Below, in pieces: positions 62,384 to 64,000 of a DNA stretch of 64,000 nucleotides (position 1 is its first letter; each line of letters begins with the position of its first letter). Below the pieces are notes generated by a model, which saw only the letters and a program-made list of their open reading frames with translations, had not been told where the DNA came from and searched no databases. The translations under genes and the position numbers were made by a program. Origin of the DNA: Verrucomicrobiaceae bacterium (GTDB lineage: Bacteria; Verrucomicrobiota; Verrucomicrobiia; Verrucomicrobiales; Verrucomicrobiaceae); assembly GCA_024232965.1 (NCBI GenBank), contig JACKQF010000001.1, forward strand, positions 310,001-374,000. The letters are read 5' to 3'.

Positions 62384-63289
62384 CTAGGCTGCGGTGAGAC
62401 CTTGAAGGTAGAAATAGAAGACTGGCGCAGTGAAGAGCAGGCTGTCCGTGAGATCAAGAATGCCGCCGATACCGGGCAATGAATGACCAGAGTCTTTGAT
62501 GGCCGTGCAGCGCTTGATCACCGACTCCGCCAAATCCCCTGCAATGCCAAGCGCGCAAAGGATGGCGATGAGGATGTAACCGTGGAAGTTTTCGATTGGT
62601 GAGAGGTAGCCTTGGCCAAGGTAGAGGATGATGCCGCCGACGGTGAAGGCGGTGATGAAGGCCCCGACAAAACCTTCCCAACTCTTCGCGGGGCTGATGT
62701 GGGGAATCATCTTGTGCTTACCGAAGACGGACCCGAAGGCGTAGGCTCCCATGTCGGTGAATTTGGTGACCATGACCACGAACAGCAGCAGGACGAGCCC
62801 GTCACCGCCGCCAGGAGGCGCAAACTGAATACGCACCAGGAAGCCATAACAAATGACGGTATAGATGACGCCAAAGACAGTCGAAAAGATGCGATGGAGT
62901 GTGACGGTGCCTTCGAGTGAGGTGCGGTAGGCCAGAAAAAAGCAGCCTTGGAGTGTCACGATGATCGCCGCGAGATCGAGCCAGAGTGGCGGCCCTTTGC
63001 CAAGGCGCAGAAGATAGTAAGTGGTGACTGACCACCACGCGACGCCAACGCCAAAGCCCAGGGCGCGATAGGCACCGCTGCCAGTATCGTGCTTCATCAG
63101 GCGAAAGTACTCCGCACAGGTGCCGAGGCCAAAGAAGGCGCTGATGGCGATGAAAAGGCTGTTGCTGCGCCAGGAGCAGGCTGCATAGAGCACTCCCCAC
63201 AAGATGACCGTGCTGAGCAGTCGCAAGGCAAAGGTGCGTCCCTTGCTAGGGCCGACGGGCGCGGGACTGGTTGACGTTGCTGCTGGCAT
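62384..63289 (-). CDS. cdsA: Phosphatidate cytidylyltransferase
   Basis: The product is 301 residues with about eight TM helices and makes CDP-diacylglycerol for phospholipid synthesis. The CdsA signature is clear near the C-terminus: AGDLAESVIKRCTAIKDSGH and SLPGIGGILDLTDSLLF. A FGKHKMIPHISPAKSWEGFVG motif precedes it. It starts 15 bp after the partial dynamin-like gene and leads into dxr. Confidence 0.95.
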   Translation of the reverse strand: MPAATSTSPAPVGPSKGRTFALRLLSTVILWGVLYAACSWRSNSLFIAISAFFGLGTCAEYFRLMKHDTGSGAYRALGFGVGVAWWSVTTYYLLRLGKGPPLWLDLAAIIVTLQGCFFLAYRTSLEGTVTLHRIFSTVFGVIYTVICYGFLVRIQFAPPGGGDGLVLLLFVVMVTKFTDMGAYAFGSVFGKHKMIPHISPAKSWEGFVGAFITAFTVGGIILYLGQGYLSPIENFHGYILIAILCALGIAGDLAESVIKRCTAIKDSGHSLPGIGGILDLTDSLLFTAPVFYFYLQGLTAA

Positions 63290-63304
63290 GAGGGTGTGGG
63301 CTCG

Positions 63305-64000
63305 TCAGGAGGAATGCTGTGCTGGTTTCAAATGCTGCTCAAGACCGCGCAAGGATGCTTCAAGGTCGGTGAGTTTTTTCATCTGGCCAGACAGCAGCTT
63401 GATGCGCTGTTCGACTTCCTCTTGGGCGGGGTTGAGGATGTTGAGGAATCGATTGAAGGCGGCCTCTACATCGTCGGTGATCTGTTCCCCCAGCATCGTG
63501 CGCAGTGTGCCAGCGGATTCATCGAGCTTGTCGATGAGTTGATGCCGGGTGGCGCTGAGCGTAGCCTTTGTCAGCATGAAGAAGAAGCCGATAATCAATA
63601 GCCCGGCGATGAGTGCCAGACTTGCGGTCAGGGGGCCTTCGAAGAAGTATCCAGCGCCGATGGCTGCCAGAGTGGGGGCGATTAACCACGGCACGAGTCT
63701 TGCGCGGCCCTGTGCGCGCTTCAGACCAGGCTCGATGGACTCATCGAGCTTCAGGCCAATGACGAAGCGTCGAATGGTGGAGTCGATGCGGGAGGTGAAT
63801 CGGCGTGGCAGATCCTGCTCGTATTCTGCCTCTGCTGCGGAGGTGTCGGAGGCGAGGAAAAGGGTGTCTTTCCCGAGCGAGCGCAGGAATCGGGAGTACT
63901 GCGTGTAGTCTTCCTCAAGGATGACGCCGACCTGATTCCAGCGGGGGGTATTGAACTGCTGGAGTTCTTGAAACAGCCGATGGTCTAAGCTCTTTGGCCC
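63305..64000 (-). CDS. Membrane protein, possibly C-terminal part of a dynamin-like GTPase, 5' end outside window
   Basis: The frame is open from the right edge to the stop at 63305, giving 231 visible residues; an internal GTG at 63694 is not needed as a start. The visible part begins with charged helices (GVILEEDYTQYSRFLRSL), then two adjacent hydrophobic helices (about residues 103-143; LIAPTLAAIGAGYFF and LALIAGLLIIGFFFM), then a long amphipathic tail (LDESAGTLRTMLGEQITDDV). This coil-TM-TM-coil layout suits bacterial dynamin-like proteins, but no GTPase motif is visible. Family assignment is tentative. Confidence 0.6.
   Translation of the reverse strand, partial: GPKSLDHRLFQELQQFNTPRWNQVGVILEEDYTQYSRFLRSLGKDTLFLASDTSAAEAEYEQDLPRRFTSRIDSTIRRFVIGLKLDESIEPGLKRAQGRARLVPWLIAPTLAAIGAGYFFEGPLTASLALIAGLLIIGFFFMLTKATLSATRHQLIDKLDESAGTLRTMLGEQITDDVEAAFNRFLNILNPAQEEVEQRIKLLSGQMKKLTDLEASLRGLEQHLKPAQHSS

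Noticed and set aside
1..64000. CRISPR arrays, prophage, insertion sequences, tRNA or rRNA genes
   Set aside because: No regular spacer-repeat pattern, transposase, integrase or recognisable RNA gene was found by reading; a dedicated scan with tRNAscan-SE or Infernal could still find a small RNA.

Overview
The window is a GC-rich bacterial chromosome segment, almost certainly from the Verrucomicrobiota (probably Verrucomicrobiales). The evidence is a four-gene prepilin-like block of the type catalogued as the Verru_Chthon cassette, planctomycete/verrucomicrobial-type cytochromes (PSCyt1, DUF1592/DUF1588 and PVC-type CxxCH dehydrogenases), PEP-CTERM surface proteins and autotransporter-associated beta-strand repeats. 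No tRNA, rRNA, CRISPR array, transposase or phage gene was recognised. Hardly any start codon has a visible Shine-Dalgarno sequence.

Layout. 1-5.6 kb (minus): a very large beta-strand/Ig-like surface protein that runs off the left edge, a small secreted protein, and a lamin-tail PEP-CTERM protein with a clear terminator. 5.7-13.0 kb (minus): six tightly packed genes, namely four prepilin-like genes in the order GspH-like, GspI-like, GspJ-like, GspK-like, then an unknown secreted protein and an S1/P1-type zinc nuclease. 13.2-16.0 kb: a DUF1592 cytochrome. 16.3-17.8 kb: a fusion of a HigA-like helix-turn-helix with a dCTP-deaminase-like domain that seems to lack the catalytic Glu, plus an unknown partner gene. 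18.2-22.5 kb: a cytochrome lipoprotein, a cupredoxin-PA14 protein, a beta-propeller dehydrogenase-like protein and RNase HI. 22.4-26.5 kb (minus): an oxidoreductase and two glycosyltransferases. 26.6-30.2 kb: a TraB/GumN lipoprotein and, divergently, RNase R.

30.6-39.8 kb (minus): a 2823-residue secreted mosaic of RCC1-like, ASH-like, Asp-box and SdrD/B-like modules, followed by a PEP-CTERM protein with an unusual tail. 40.1-42.5 kb (minus): two small membrane proteins and a DUF885 hydrolase. 42.6-46.6 kb (plus): a 55-residue protein, a processive GT2 synthase and glycyl-tRNA synthetase with a lineage-type insert. 47.0-50.2 kb (minus): tandem sialate O-acetylesterase-like paralogues. 50.4-52.9 kb (plus): an unknown membrane protein translationally coupled to a squalene/phytoene synthase, then a small cytochrome with a strong terminator. 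53.0-61.2 kb: a TPR/peptidase-MA protein, class II aldolase, a VC0807-like membrane protein, a PVC-type haem dehydrogenase and a divergent PAS-AraC regulator. 61.2-64.0 kb (minus): dxr, cdsA and the end of a dynamin-like membrane protein.

Themes: extracellular glycan/sugar handling (esterases, PA14, xylan-binding-like modules, sorbosone-dehydrogenase-like propellers), envelope electron transfer, giant surface proteins, and housekeeping genes for isoprenoid, phospholipid, RNA and translation functions. The most promising under-described items are the minor-pseudopilin-like cassette that carries a nuclease, and the HTH/dCTP-deaminase-like regulator with a 22-bp palindrome upstream.
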